Shown: positions 9,827 through 19,682 of the stretch, in pieces
Layout: the number at the start of each line of letters is the position of its first letter
Numbering within the stretch: position 1 is the stretch's first letter
Assembly: GCA_905233935.1 (NCBI GenBank)
Contig: CAJOFU010000026.1
Location: forward strand, 13,113-77,112
DNA length: 64,000 bases
Source of the DNA: Paludibacteraceae bacterium
GTDB taxonomy: Bacteria > Bacteroidota > Bacteroidia > Bacteroidales > Paludibacteraceae
Direction: 5' to 3'
Position numbers and translations under genes: made by a program
Notes under the pieces: model-generated
The model's input: only the letters and a program-made list of their open reading frames with translations
Database searches by the model: none
Told to the model about the DNA's origin: nothing

Positions 9827-10702
9827 TTACTTCGACAGCGCGTACATAGCGAACGCAGCGCAGCATATACCTGCAATCTGCAGCGGGGTAGGGATAACGC
9901 TCAGGATGATCAGCGAAAGCAGCACCGTCACCATCGGCGACAGACCTTCCATCGGCGATACAATAACCGCCTTGCCGTAGCGGTAAGCATATACCAGTGT
10001 CAGTGCACCGATAGAGTTCAGTATCTGTATTCCAAAGCAGCCTAGGCTCTTGCCCAATACCTCTTCGCCGGCAAAGAATGCAGCGGCATCCGGGCTCATG
10101 AACCATGCTACAGGTATAAGCACCAAACCGCTGAGTGCCATCCAACAAAAGATTGACTCGGCATCCATCGAGTTGTTCGCAAACTTCATAAAGAAACCTT
10201 GAATACCCCAAGCAAACAACACTAGCACAGCCAGCACTATCCACAGCCAGCCGCTTACAGGACTGTCATCGCCGCCCGTCTGGATTGACAGCAGCAAGAT
10301 AGCTGCCAACGCCACAATAATACCGGCAATCTGCCACTTCGTGGCTTTTTCTTTCAGGAATACAGCCGCCAGAGTGATAACAATCACTGGCGACATCGAG
10401 ATAAACGGGAAGATAATATACGCCGGTCCGATAGACAAAGCCTTGAACAGCACCAATTGTCCGCCTGCGCCAAGCAATCCCACCGTACAGCCAAGCAACG
10501 CTGACTTCCAGTCATGTAGGAACTTGCCCTTGTTTATTACCAGAGCCACAATAGCACATGGCACCATCGTCAGTGCCCAAAGGATATACACTACGGTCTC
10601 AGGAATCCCTGCGCGATCCATCTGCAAGTCCGAGAATGCTCCCCACACACCCCATGTCACCACGGTGATGAGGATAAATACTAACCAAAGTTTGTCTTTC
10701 AT
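9827..10702 (-). CDS. EamA/DMT-family transporter
   Basis: About ten hydrophobic segments, two-repeat EamA-like organisation. Confidence 0.85.
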   Translation of the reverse strand: MKDKLWLVFILITVVTWGVWGAFSDLQMDRAGIPETVVYILWALTMVPCAIVALVINKGKFLHDWKSALLGCTVGLLGAGGQLVLFKALSIGPAYIIFPFISMSPVIVITLAAVFLKEKATKWQIAGIIVALAAILLLSIQTGGDDSPVSGWLWIVLAVLVLFAWGIQGFFMKFANNSMDAESIFCWMALSGLVLIPVAWFMSPDAAAFFAGEEVLGKSLGCFGIQILNSIGALTLVYAYRYGKAVIVSPMEGLSPMVTVLLSLIILSVIPTPLQIAGICCAAFAMYALSK

Positions 10703-10750
10703 ATTGCGTATATTATTATAGATTACGTTTTTTATTATAGAATACGTTTT

Positions 10751-10838
10751 GATAAAATTCTGTTCAGTAGTTGATAAAATTCTGTTCCAATTTCACTGTC
10801 GCCCCGACAGTCAACCGACGGTCAACCGACAGTCAACG
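10751..10838. repeat. 11-bp-period tandem repeat, 8 units in diverged pairs
   Basis: gataaaattct gttcagtagtt gataaaattct gttccaatttc actgtcgcccc gacagtcaacc gacggtcaacc gacagtcaacg. Confidence 0.8.
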
Positions 10839-10847
10839 CCAATGAGA

Positions 10848-12401
10848 CTACTTGATCAACTCAAAGTAAGGTAATCGCTCCAACGGCACTTCAATGCGAT
10901 ATTTTTGTCCGCCTTTGTACTTCTTACCACGCTCATCGCGCCAAACACCGACAGGTAGGATAACATCGCGCTCAAGACGGTCATCAACCACTGGTGCAAC
11001 CAGATACTTATCGCCCAACATAAACTGGTCTTTCACCTCAGCCAAGCCTTGATGCGGAAACTGGTACTCCATCAATCGTACGATCGGTTCGCCGGTTTCG
11101 GCTGCTTTATGCGCATATTGCATGATGTACGGCGCGAAATCTGTGTGCAACTTTGCCATTCGTTGTACGATGGCGAGGTTCTCCGGCGAAAGAATACGCC
11201 ACGGCGCAACAGAGAACTGCATCATCGGCATCAGGGCATGTACCTGCGCCGAACGGACAATCAGTGCCTCATTGAACTCGTCGGAATTGACGTGAAGGAA
11301 CGCTGTATATTGCCCGCCGCCGATCATATCCGGGCAAGCGTAGGCGTAACCTAATAAGCCTGCCACGCACATCTGCGGGATGAGTTGCTGTACGGCTTCC
11401 CAACTGTAGTCTTTGTCGCCCAAACGCTGTACAAGCGGCAGACCTCCCATCTTCCAGCAGGCGCGGTACTCATTGAAGGGGAACTGCAACCCGATCTTCG
11501 CCCACGAGGCGGTGTGATCCACATTCGTGGCATTCGCATCGAATGCCCGGAGTTGGACTGAGGCGTAGCAACTGTTGTCACCGGCATCGAACTTGAACCC
11601 GTCAATGCCGTACTCCGCCTGCGCCTGTTTGAGCAGACTGACCAAGTGCTCCGCTGCCTTGGGGTTCGTTAGGTCGTAACAAGCAGAGTGACCGTTCCAC
11701 CAGTCAAGGATCGCTGCCGTGTTGCTGTCGCGGTTCTTGAGCAGGTAGTCGCTGGCGGCGAGGTCGCGGTACTCCGGCGTATCAGGACTGACGAACGGAC
11801 AAACCCACACCATGACTTTGAAGCCCAATTGGTGAAGTTCGTCGATCATCGCCTTTGCGTCAGGGAATTGCTCTGCCTTGAAGTGGAAGTCACCGTAGTA
11901 GCGCTGCCAGTTGTCGTCAATCATCAGCACACCCGGCGGAAACCCGTTGTCAACCACGGCATGAGCGTACTTGAGGATAGCCTCTTGGTTCTGGTCGTAC
12001 ATCAGTTCAATCCACGTATTGTACTGCGGACGAACGAATAGCAGTGTATCGGGCAGTAGTCCATTGAACGGAAAGTACCTTGCTTGTGCGCCAAGGTACG
12101 CATCGCGCAGGTTCTTGCCTACACGGATAGGTGCCAAGGGTATAGACGGACGCAGATGACCGTTCCTGGTAGTGAAGTTAAACGGCTGTTCTGACCATAT
12201 ATAGTAGCCTTCTGAAGACAGGAACAGCGGCGCCAACTGATTGTTGGCATCCTCTGTGTTGAGGTCAAACAGTGGCTGGTTGGTAAACGGCTGTTCATGC
12301 CCCAAGCCGACGGATACACCCCACCACAATTCATCGTCCTGTGCCATCACGGTCATCGCGACTGACAGCAGCAATGCAATATTTGCTATCCTCTTTATCA
12401 T
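10848..12401 (-). CDS. GH31-like glycoside hydrolase, secreted
   Basis: Signal peptide; MIDDNWQRYYGDFHFKAEQFPDAKAMIDELHQLGFKVMVWVCPFV; GIDGFKFDAGD. Confidence 0.85.
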   Translation of the reverse strand: MIKRIANIALLLSVAMTVMAQDDELWWGVSVGLGHEQPFTNQPLFDLNTEDANNQLAPLFLSSEGYYIWSEQPFNFTTRNGHLRPSIPLAPIRVGKNLRDAYLGAQARYFPFNGLLPDTLLFVRPQYNTWIELMYDQNQEAILKYAHAVVDNGFPPGVLMIDDNWQRYYGDFHFKAEQFPDAKAMIDELHQLGFKVMVWVCPFVSPDTPEYRDLAASDYLLKNRDSNTAAILDWWNGHSACYDLTNPKAAEHLVSLLKQAQAEYGIDGFKFDAGDNSCYASVQLRAFDANATNVDHTASWAKIGLQFPFNEYRACWKMGGLPLVQRLGDKDYSWEAVQQLIPQMCVAGLLGYAYACPDMIGGGQYTAFLHVNSDEFNEALIVRSAQVHALMPMMQFSVAPWRILSPENLAIVQRMAKLHTDFAPYIMQYAHKAAETGEPIVRLMEYQFPHQGLAEVKDQFMLGDKYLVAPVVDDRLERDVILPVGVWRDERGKKYKGGQKYRIEVPLERLPYFELIK

Positions 12402-12414
12402 CCTAATCGGCCTA

Positions 12415-13806
12415 TTACTCCACCGTAACCGTAGTCAGGTAGTTGTATCCGGTCTTCTCGTCCCAGACGTTCTCGTTTGCCAGACGAATCGAGTAGCGCG
12501 GATCATTATGCAGCGACTCGTACGGGTCGGGCAGATTCAGATACCACTTGTATTGTCCCGGAGTCATGTCCTTGAGTGTGCAAGTAAGCACGAACTTATG
12601 CTCACCCGGCAACCAGAAACGTGGATCTTCGCTCTGCGGGAATATAAATTTCTCGCCGGTGGAGACGTTTACAAAGATCATTTCAAGATCACGCTTGTTC
12701 ACCGGAGCAGCAAAGCCAACATTGCGTAATACGAAGTTCGCCTCAAATTCGCTTCCCACTTTCGGCTGGGGAGTGATGTACGCTCTATCCAGAACAAAGC
12801 GGTAGCCGAGGCGATGAAGGATGGTATCCATTGTACCATCGGTGCGCCACATGCCGGTAACCGACTCACGGTAGTCGCGGTTCAAATAGGTCCAGTGGTA
12901 TTTAGCCATTTCCGAAAGAGCATGTTTTCCGTTGGAATAACTGCACTTCTCGCAAGTCTCTCCACCCATCATTGTATATTTGGTATCCTCTGCCCAGAAT
13001 GCACGTTCGCTATCCTTGTTATATGTTCCTACGTCAGAAGCCGATGAAACGAAGCAGTCATTATGTCCGCAGATACGCGCCTTATTAGTGTTTTTGTACG
13101 CCTCAGCAGCCGTCAATGGAGATGACAACGAATCCCCGCGCATCTTCAGATAACGCATTTTATAGGCGGGAATACGCAGTCCCACTTGGCGCGATTCAGG
13201 TGCGGCACGCAACATGTGTTCCAGCACTTCCCAGCGCATCTCAAAGTCCGCATCTCTGGTAGGATTCATCTTATAGCCGGAATCGGTGTAGTACCACTCG
13301 CCCCAAGAGCCCAAGAAACCGCATTGTACGCAAAGAATGATATCAGCATTCTCCTGAAGATAAGGAGTAATCTGATCAATATGGCGGTGTATCCATTCAG
13401 GGGCTGCATTCCATGGTTTATCCTTGGTATCCATGCTGCTCTTATATGAGAAACGAAGTACGACTTTAGCGCCGCCTTCGCGTAGTTGATTCATGTTATA
13501 CTCCAAGCGGTCCAAGAACTCTTGGGGGATATCGCTCTCCATATAATCCGTCAGATAGTAGGAGTGCAGATAAAGTGTCATTTTGTTCGCCCCTTTGCGC
13601 AGACTCCCCATAACGGAAGCATTGCAATGCGCATTCAGATCGGAAGAAACAAAATAGGATTGTGAGAAAAGTCCACGCTCCGGATTCGCAATGATAGAAT
13701 CCGATTCGGTGAACACGATTTTTGTACCTTTGGGTTCAGGTTCATTATTGCCGTTGCATGCTGCAAGCAGCAAAGCCATGATTGCTATGGGGAATAATTT
13801 TCTCAT
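12415..13806 (-). CDS. DUF4832/DUF4874-like lipoprotein
   Basis: Lipobox MRKLFPIAIMALLLAAC; NPERGLFSQSYF, VLRFSYKSS, IRLANENVWDEKTGYNYL. Confidence 0.75.
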   Translation of the reverse strand: MRKLFPIAIMALLLAACNGNNEPEPKGTKIVFTESDSIIANPERGLFSQSYFVSSDLNAHCNASVMGSLRKGANKMTLYLHSYYLTDYMESDIPQEFLDRLEYNMNQLREGGAKVVLRFSYKSSMDTKDKPWNAAPEWIHRHIDQITPYLQENADIILCVQCGFLGSWGEWYYTDSGYKMNPTRDADFEMRWEVLEHMLRAAPESRQVGLRIPAYKMRYLKMRGDSLSSPLTAAEAYKNTNKARICGHNDCFVSSASDVGTYNKDSERAFWAEDTKYTMMGGETCEKCSYSNGKHALSEMAKYHWTYLNRDYRESVTGMWRTDGTMDTILHRLGYRFVLDRAYITPQPKVGSEFEANFVLRNVGFAAPVNKRDLEMIFVNVSTGEKFIFPQSEDPRFWLPGEHKFVLTCTLKDMTPGQYKWYLNLPDPYESLHNDPRYSIRLANENVWDEKTGYNYLTTVTVE

Positions 13807-13932
13807 AACGATAAGATATAAAAAACGGTACCGGTGCGGTGCACGGTGTGCCACCACACCGATACCTTCAATCAACATTGATTAAGCTTAATTTGTGTTG
13901 TTTGTCAAAATTGACTACGTTCCGGAAACTTA

Positions 13933-14727
13933 TTATTTGTCAATCTTAACGACTAACTTAGCTGTGTAGCCGTAGGGGTTGTCCTCTGTCGGACTAACCA
14001 ACGGAAGAACGCCTACAGAGCTCCAGTTCTGTTGGATATCGAAGCCGAGACCAATCTGCTCCTCGCTCCAACCCTTCTCGGCGGGAACGAGTTCGCGCAT
14101 AATCTCAATCTCAATCTTTCCATCAACGAACTGGCTGGTAGTACCTTGGAGTTCGCCTTCACCGATGATTGCACCCCACTTGTCATCAGCAGTGTGCTCT
14201 ACACTCGGGTCAGTCCACTGCCAACCGCTGCCACCAACTTCGCCCCACCATTTGAATACACCGGGAGCAAAAGGAATAGCAGCCTGAGCCATAGTTGCAG
14301 TTTCATCCGAGCTGGAGAATACAGCACCCTCGAGGAGGATATCAGCATTCGGATCTTTAAACTGGTCGCTATAACCACCGGTAGCATCGCTGTTGTCGGT
14401 GTTGATGTAAACGTGGAACGGAACCCACTCCAGATCAACGATGTCTTCCGGATTCGGTTCTACCTGGAGGAAGATGTAGTACTTGTCAGCATAAGCTTTA
14501 ACACTCTTTAAGCCCAGCAAACCTGCACCTTGCGGGCATTTTGCCTCAACTACAAATTCAGCGGGGAGTTTGTCCCAGTCAGCGAGGCTGTTATCGCTTA
14601 CGCTAATCGGCTTAACGTACTCAGCTTCTTCGCCGCCGCCTCCACCTGAAGGATCTTTTTTGTTGTTACATGCAACAAATGCAATAGTTGCTACGCACAT
14701 CAATGCGATTTTCCAATTTGCTTTCAT
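13933..14727 (-). CDS. lipoprotein in SusE/SusF position, putative surface glycan-binding
   Basis: Lipobox IAFVACNNKKDPSGGGGGEE; directly downstream of susD; function inferred from position. Confidence 0.6.
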   Translation of the reverse strand: MKANWKIALMCVATIAFVACNNKKDPSGGGGGEEAEYVKPISVSDNSLADWDKLPAEFVVEAKCPQGAGLLGLKSVKAYADKYYIFLQVEPNPEDIVDLEWVPFHVYINTDNSDATGGYSDQFKDPNADILLEGAVFSSSDETATMAQAAIPFAPGVFKWWGEVGGSGWQWTDPSVEHTADDKWGAIIGEGELQGTTSQFVDGKIEIEIMRELVPAEKGWSEEQIGLGFDIQQNWSSVGVLPLVSPTEDNPYGYTAKLVVKIDK

Positions 14728-14786
14728 AATGTTTAATGATTTAATTGGTTAATAAATAATGTTGATTGTTGTTTTTTATATGAGGA

Positions 14787-16523
14787 TTAATATCCATCGT
14801 TCTGCGGAATTTTACTTACCGTCCATTCGTTATAAGGAATAGGATAAACGATATGTTTCTCTGTATCCCATCTATGCTCCTTCCAAGGTTGTGCACCCGG
14901 ATAATGACGAACCATATCGCACTTGTTACGATATACATCGTGCATACGGAATCCTTCCCATGCCAACTCCATGCGACGCTCATCCAAAACGATTTGTTCT
15001 ACAGCCGTCAATGAAGTGCCGGAAGCGCTCATTTGCTTATCTACATATCCATGCAGGTTATCCGGTGCAAAGTCCGCAGGGATACCGGCGCGCTGACGAA
15101 TAATATTAACATCAGCCAATGCATTCGCAGCTTCACCCTTATGAGCGTACGCCTCGGCACGGTTGAGGATAACTTCTGCCCAACGGCAAACTACCGGCGA
15201 GGAAAGCATTGGGTTGCCATCCTGATAGCTGAACTTCTTGATGAAAATCATCGGAATCGTGAAACCGGTACGCAGTACCATCTCCGGCGAAATGCGGCAC
15301 ATGTAATCCTTGCCACTTATATTCACGTAGTATTCGTAATACTCACCGGCTGCGTCGGCAATTCCTGAACCGTTAATCTTACGTTTCTCAATGGTGTTCG
15401 AACCGGTCTTGAAGGAATAGTTTCCTTCGCCGTCATCCGTCACCTCCGCACTCATTATCACTGCACCGGACTCTGCACTGATAGAAGCGGGATCAGGATA
15501 GTAAACCATAGTTCTGGTCGAGCTCGCTTTGTATTGCGGCCAAATGAATGCTGTATAGCGGATATCGTTCGGATAGCGTTCGTACAGATACATCAGCGGG
15601 TCTGACGGATAAATCTCACCCCAACCGATACCATCCTTGAGGTACATCGAGCCAATTGACGACTGACCGCGATCATCCACCAGGTCATGTCCGATGCAGA
15701 AGAGAGTCTCTTTCGAAGTCTTGGCATTGATGAAGTAGTTCGCAAAGTCTGCATCCAGTTTGCTGGCAGGATCAGCACCGTTCAGTGCCTCATTAGCAGC
15801 AGCTATACAATCGTCCCATTTCTCCATATAGAGATAGGTGCGGCTGAGTAAACCAAGAGCAGCCTCTTTGCTCGGATAACCGGCATTGCCACGGGATTTG
15901 CCCATCAGGTCAGCTGCCTTACGGAAATCTGCAGCAATTTGGTCATATACCTCACCTACGGAGTTGCGCACCGTTACTTCCGTGCTAAGAGAAGTGCGCA
16001 GAGGAATACCCAAGTTGTCGCGTCCATGCGAATAGGGCTTTGCACAAAGGGTTACCAATTGCAAATGCATCAACGCACGTGTGAAATACGCTTCGCCAAG
16101 GAACTGATTCGACTCCGGGTTGCCTTGTTTCTCCAAGGTCTCAATCACCTGATTGGTCATGTAAATAATCTTGTAGCCAACCATCCAGAGTGTGCCGATG
16201 TTTTTCAGACCATCATTCATCACGTAGGCAGTCGCTTCGTAGAGCGGGTCAGTGGTGTGCGCTGACAGACAAATGTTATCAGCAGGGAACTCAGCCAACT
16301 GGTAGTAGTGACGACAATAGGTATTACCTGACTGATAACCGAGGAACTCCACTTCGTCTTTCATCAGCGCATAGCAAGCATCCATGATATACTCTGCACC
16401 GTTGGGATCTTGCAGCAGCAGGTCGCTATTCATCTCGTCCGAGGGGAAATAGTCGAGATTGCAACTGCTAAAACCGAGCATCACTGCGAGTGCTGCGGTT
16501 AAATATAATGCTTTTGTTTTCAT
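14787..16523 (-). CDS. SusD/RagB family outer-membrane lipoprotein
   Basis: LGFSSCNLDYFPSD lipobox, RWAEVILNRAEAYA, VDEQIVLDERRMELAWEGFRMHDVYR region; adjacent to susC. Confidence 0.95.
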   Translation of the reverse strand: MKTKALYLTAALAVMLGFSSCNLDYFPSDEMNSDLLLQDPNGAEYIMDACYALMKDEVEFLGYQSGNTYCRHYYQLAEFPADNICLSAHTTDPLYEATAYVMNDGLKNIGTLWMVGYKIIYMTNQVIETLEKQGNPESNQFLGEAYFTRALMHLQLVTLCAKPYSHGRDNLGIPLRTSLSTEVTVRNSVGEVYDQIAADFRKAADLMGKSRGNAGYPSKEAALGLLSRTYLYMEKWDDCIAAANEALNGADPASKLDADFANYFINAKTSKETLFCIGHDLVDDRGQSSIGSMYLKDGIGWGEIYPSDPLMYLYERYPNDIRYTAFIWPQYKASSTRTMVYYPDPASISAESGAVIMSAEVTDDGEGNYSFKTGSNTIEKRKINGSGIADAAGEYYEYYVNISGKDYMCRISPEMVLRTGFTIPMIFIKKFSYQDGNPMLSSPVVCRWAEVILNRAEAYAHKGEAANALADVNIIRQRAGIPADFAPDNLHGYVDKQMSASGTSLTAVEQIVLDERRMELAWEGFRMHDVYRNKCDMVRHYPGAQPWKEHRWDTEKHIVYPIPYNEWTVSKIPQNDGY

Positions 16524-16568
16524 AATCTTCATAAATTTAATTGTCAATTCTAAGCTTTCAATTGTCAA

Positions 16569-19500
16569 TTAGAAGGAGATCTCTAATCCGCCTTGGAATG
16601 TACGACCTACAGGATAGTTCTCTGTGTACATGCCGGCAAGCTTGTCGCCACTGGTCTCCAAGGAAATTTCCGGATCCATACCCGAGAAGCGGGAGATCGT
16701 AAAGATGTTATCTGCACTGAAGTAGATGCGGCACTTGGTCATGTGCGCTTTCTTAATCATTTCAAGCGGGAAGTCGTAACCTACCGTCAAGTTCTTAAGA
16801 CGGAAGTACGAACCATCTTCCAGATAACGGGACGAAACGGAGTTAGCAGTCTTGTTTCCGTTCAGCTGAGCCTTCGGGTGAGTAGCATCGTCACCAGGCT
16901 TTGTCCAACGGGTCCATCCGAGTTTCGAGTTCTCGATAGACATCTGGTTGTAGCCCAGATATGCACCATCCGCATCGTAAGCTTGACGCGTGTAGTTATA
17001 AATAAGGCTACCGTACGTGAAGTTGCTATTCAAGTGGAGGAATATACCGTTCCAACTAACCGTCGTGTTCAAACCGCCGGAGAAAAGCGGGGTAGCTGTA
17101 CCTACGGCGTGAGGCTTCGTGCCGTTGTAGTCGTTGGTGGTCGTCTTGTTGCCGGAAGCATCTAATACGTAGTCGCCATTATCATCCACTACATACCACC
17201 GCGGATCACCGTTAGCGGGATCAACACCTGCCCACTCTTTCATGTACCATGTGTAGATGTCCTGACCTTCCTTAATCAACTGGTTAACAGACGATGCCTG
17301 TTGCTGAATCGGTGTATGATCCGGCAAACTTGTCACGCGGTTCTGGTTGAAACCGATGTTGAAGCCGATATCCCAACGCCATTTGTTCTTATCAATGGCA
17401 TTGATGTCAAGACGGTACTCAATACCGCGGTTGCGAACGGCACCGATATTTTTCGTGATCTCATAGAAACCTGTCGAAGGAGCAACCGGTACGCTCAGCA
17501 GCAGACCCGTGTTATCCGTCTGATAGAGGTCGATAGACATATCGAATTTCTTGATAAACGTAATATCAATACCGAGAGCAGCCATGTTGGCGGTCTCCCA
17601 GTGCAGTTCAGGGTTAGCCAAGCGGCTCGGCATAGCACCGACCTCACCTTGATAAAGCAGCGGACCTCTGCTCCACTGGTCTTGCAGAATATTAGTGAAG
17701 GTATAGCTCGACAGATACTTATAAGCCGGGATATTGTTATTACCCGTAATACCGTACGAAGCACGCAGTTTCAAGAAGGTAACAACGTTCTGCTTTTTCA
17801 TAAATTCCTCATTCGTAATCAACCAACTTACTGCTACCGACGGGAAGTGACCTACACGATGACTCGGAGCGAAGATTGAACTTGCCTCGGCACGATACGT
17901 GGCGGTAATAAAGTAACGCTTGTTCCAGTCATAGCTGGCTTGCAAGAATGCTGCCCAACCTGCTCCCGGAATAGTATATCCGCCTACGCTACGCATCACA
18001 CTTACATTCAGCACGTCAATACCTGCCGGCATATCCGTACCTGCAGCACTCGTATATTCCGAACGCCAGAGGCTATATTCGAATCCTGCCATAGCATTGA
18101 AGCTATGAGCGCCCCATTGATAACCACCTTTCAATATATTGGTAGTACCGAAACTCCGGCTCATTGCTACGCTCTTGCCGATATAACCTTTTGGATAGGA
18201 TGTATCATATACGCGCGGATCAATGTAGGACGAGGAGAGAGAGTTACCTGTACCGAACGTATTCGTTGTCGTGAAGTGTAACCAGTCGGTGAAGTGTACA
18301 CCAAGTTGGAGAACACCCGAGAAGTTGAAGTCTTCACCTTTTGAATAGTTGTAAACCGACGAATGCAGCGAGTTCCAAGTCTCCTGGCTCCACCATTTGC
18401 CTCCGTTGTCGGGACGAGTACCTTTGTCAATACGAACGTATTTGTCAGTAGTATTGCCATTCTCATCATATTCGTACGGGCTGTCCCACGGCATCTTGCC
18501 ATAAGCATCAGCCATCATCGTCCACGTTGAGGGGTAATCTACGTAAGATTTGGAGAAGTCCACCTTGATGTTCATATCCAACCACTTGGTGATGTCCGCT
18601 TTCAGCGAAGCGTGACCGGATACCTTTTTCATTCCTGTTGATTGGAATGTTCCTTTCTCATCAAAGTAATCAAGCGATGCATAATACGCTATATGCTCCG
18701 AACCACCGTGAACAGCTACGTTGTAGTTCTGGATAACGCCGGTGTGGAAGAACTCATTCTGCCAGTTGTAATCTTCTAAAGAACTGAGTTTAGGATAAAT
18801 GGCACTGAAAGCACCCGGGCTGTACATCGACTTGTGGTAGTAGTACAACTCACTGGCATCCATCATTCGGTAGTTACCGTACAATGCTTGCTTGGCACCG
18901 GCTGTGGCACGTAAGTCAACATGAACCTTGTCGCCTTTCTTACCGGACTTTGTTGTTACAACGATAACACCACCTGCTGCGGCTGCACCATAGATACCCG
19001 TTGAACCGGCATCCTTCAATACGGAGATAGACTCTACGTCGTTGGGATTGAACGTACCGCCCATTACACCATCGACTACATATACAGGATCACTGCCTGC
19101 GGTGATAGACCCTGTACCACGAATACGGATCTGTGCAGACTCACCCGGTTGACCGCTGGCGTTCGTAACGGTTACACCTGCTACCTTACCTTGCAACATG
19201 TTGCCGATATCGGGAGAAGTTACGTCAGTAAGTGCATCACCGGATACTGTTACAACGGCTGAACTCAACTCAGCACGTTTCACTGCTGAGTAACCAAGAG
19301 ATACGACCTCTTGCAGTTGCTGTGCGTCCGACTCCATAATAACTTGCATGCTGGGGACGGCACGTACCGAAATAGTCTTGTAGCCGATGTACGAGAATTG
19401 TAGCACGGCTTTGTCGGGCACCGTCATTTCGAAGTTACCATCGAAATCGGTAATTGTGCCTTGTGTGGATCCCTCAACGAGGATGCTCACACCAATCAAA

Positions 19501-19604
19501 GGTTCCGAGCCGTCGGCGTCGATAACCTGGCCTTTGACGTCGATGTCGGCGAACGCCGAAACAGCAAACATCAAGCTCATTAAGATTGCTGGAAATCTTT
19601 TCAT
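16569..19604 (-). CDS. SusC/RagA family TonB-dependent transporter
   Basis: Carboxypeptidase-regulatory N-terminus (VKGQVIDADGSEPLIGVSILVEGSTQGTITDFDGNFEM), TonB plug, 1011 aa. Confidence 0.96.
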   Translation of the reverse strand: MKRFPAILMSLMFAVSAFADIDVKGQVIDADGSEPLIGVSILVEGSTQGTITDFDGNFEMTVPDKAVLQFSYIGYKTISVRAVPSMQVIMESDAQQLQEVVSLGYSAVKRAELSSAVVTVSGDALTDVTSPDIGNMLQGKVAGVTVTNASGQPGESAQIRIRGTGSITAGSDPVYVVDGVMGGTFNPNDVESISVLKDAGSTGIYGAAAAGGVIVVTTKSGKKGDKVHVDLRATAGAKQALYGNYRMMDASELYYYHKSMYSPGAFSAIYPKLSSLEDYNWQNEFFHTGVIQNYNVAVHGGSEHIAYYASLDYFDEKGTFQSTGMKKVSGHASLKADITKWLDMNIKVDFSKSYVDYPSTWTMMADAYGKMPWDSPYEYDENGNTTDKYVRIDKGTRPDNGGKWWSQETWNSLHSSVYNYSKGEDFNFSGVLQLGVHFTDWLHFTTTNTFGTGNSLSSSYIDPRVYDTSYPKGYIGKSVAMSRSFGTTNILKGGYQWGAHSFNAMAGFEYSLWRSEYTSAAGTDMPAGIDVLNVSVMRSVGGYTIPGAGWAAFLQASYDWNKRYFITATYRAEASSIFAPSHRVGHFPSVAVSWLITNEEFMKKQNVVTFLKLRASYGITGNNNIPAYKYLSSYTFTNILQDQWSRGPLLYQGEVGAMPSRLANPELHWETANMAALGIDITFIKKFDMSIDLYQTDNTGLLLSVPVAPSTGFYEITKNIGAVRNRGIEYRLDINAIDKNKWRWDIGFNIGFNQNRVTSLPDHTPIQQQASSVNQLIKEGQDIYTWYMKEWAGVDPANGDPRWYVVDDNGDYVLDASGNKTTTNDYNGTKPHAVGTATPLFSGGLNTTVSWNGIFLHLNSNFTYGSLIYNYTRQAYDADGAYLGYNQMSIENSKLGWTRWTKPGDDATHPKAQLNGNKTANSVSSRYLEDGSYFRLKNLTVGYDFPLEMIKKAHMTKCRIYFSADNIFTISRFSGMDPEISLETSGDKLAGMYTENYPVGRTFQGGLEISF

Positions 19605-19636
19605 GGGTTAATAAATTTATGGTTTGTTGTTATATA

Positions 19637-19682
19637 GTCGAAAGATAAAAGACCGTTTCACTCAAAGATAAAAGCCTAATTA
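19637..19682 (-). repeat. short intergenic element sharing sequence with 58731-58780
   Basis: Minus strand TAATTAGGCTTTTATCTTTGAGTGAAACGGTCTTTTATCTTTCGAC vs + strand TAATTAGGCTTTTGTCTTTTGTCTTTGAGTGAACGAAGTAAACGGTCTTTCGAC. Confidence 0.7.

Noticed and set aside
10751-10838. 11-bp repeats as plasmid iterons or an origin
   Set aside because: Same kind of period occurs at several unrelated gene junctions with different units; no Rep gene nearby.
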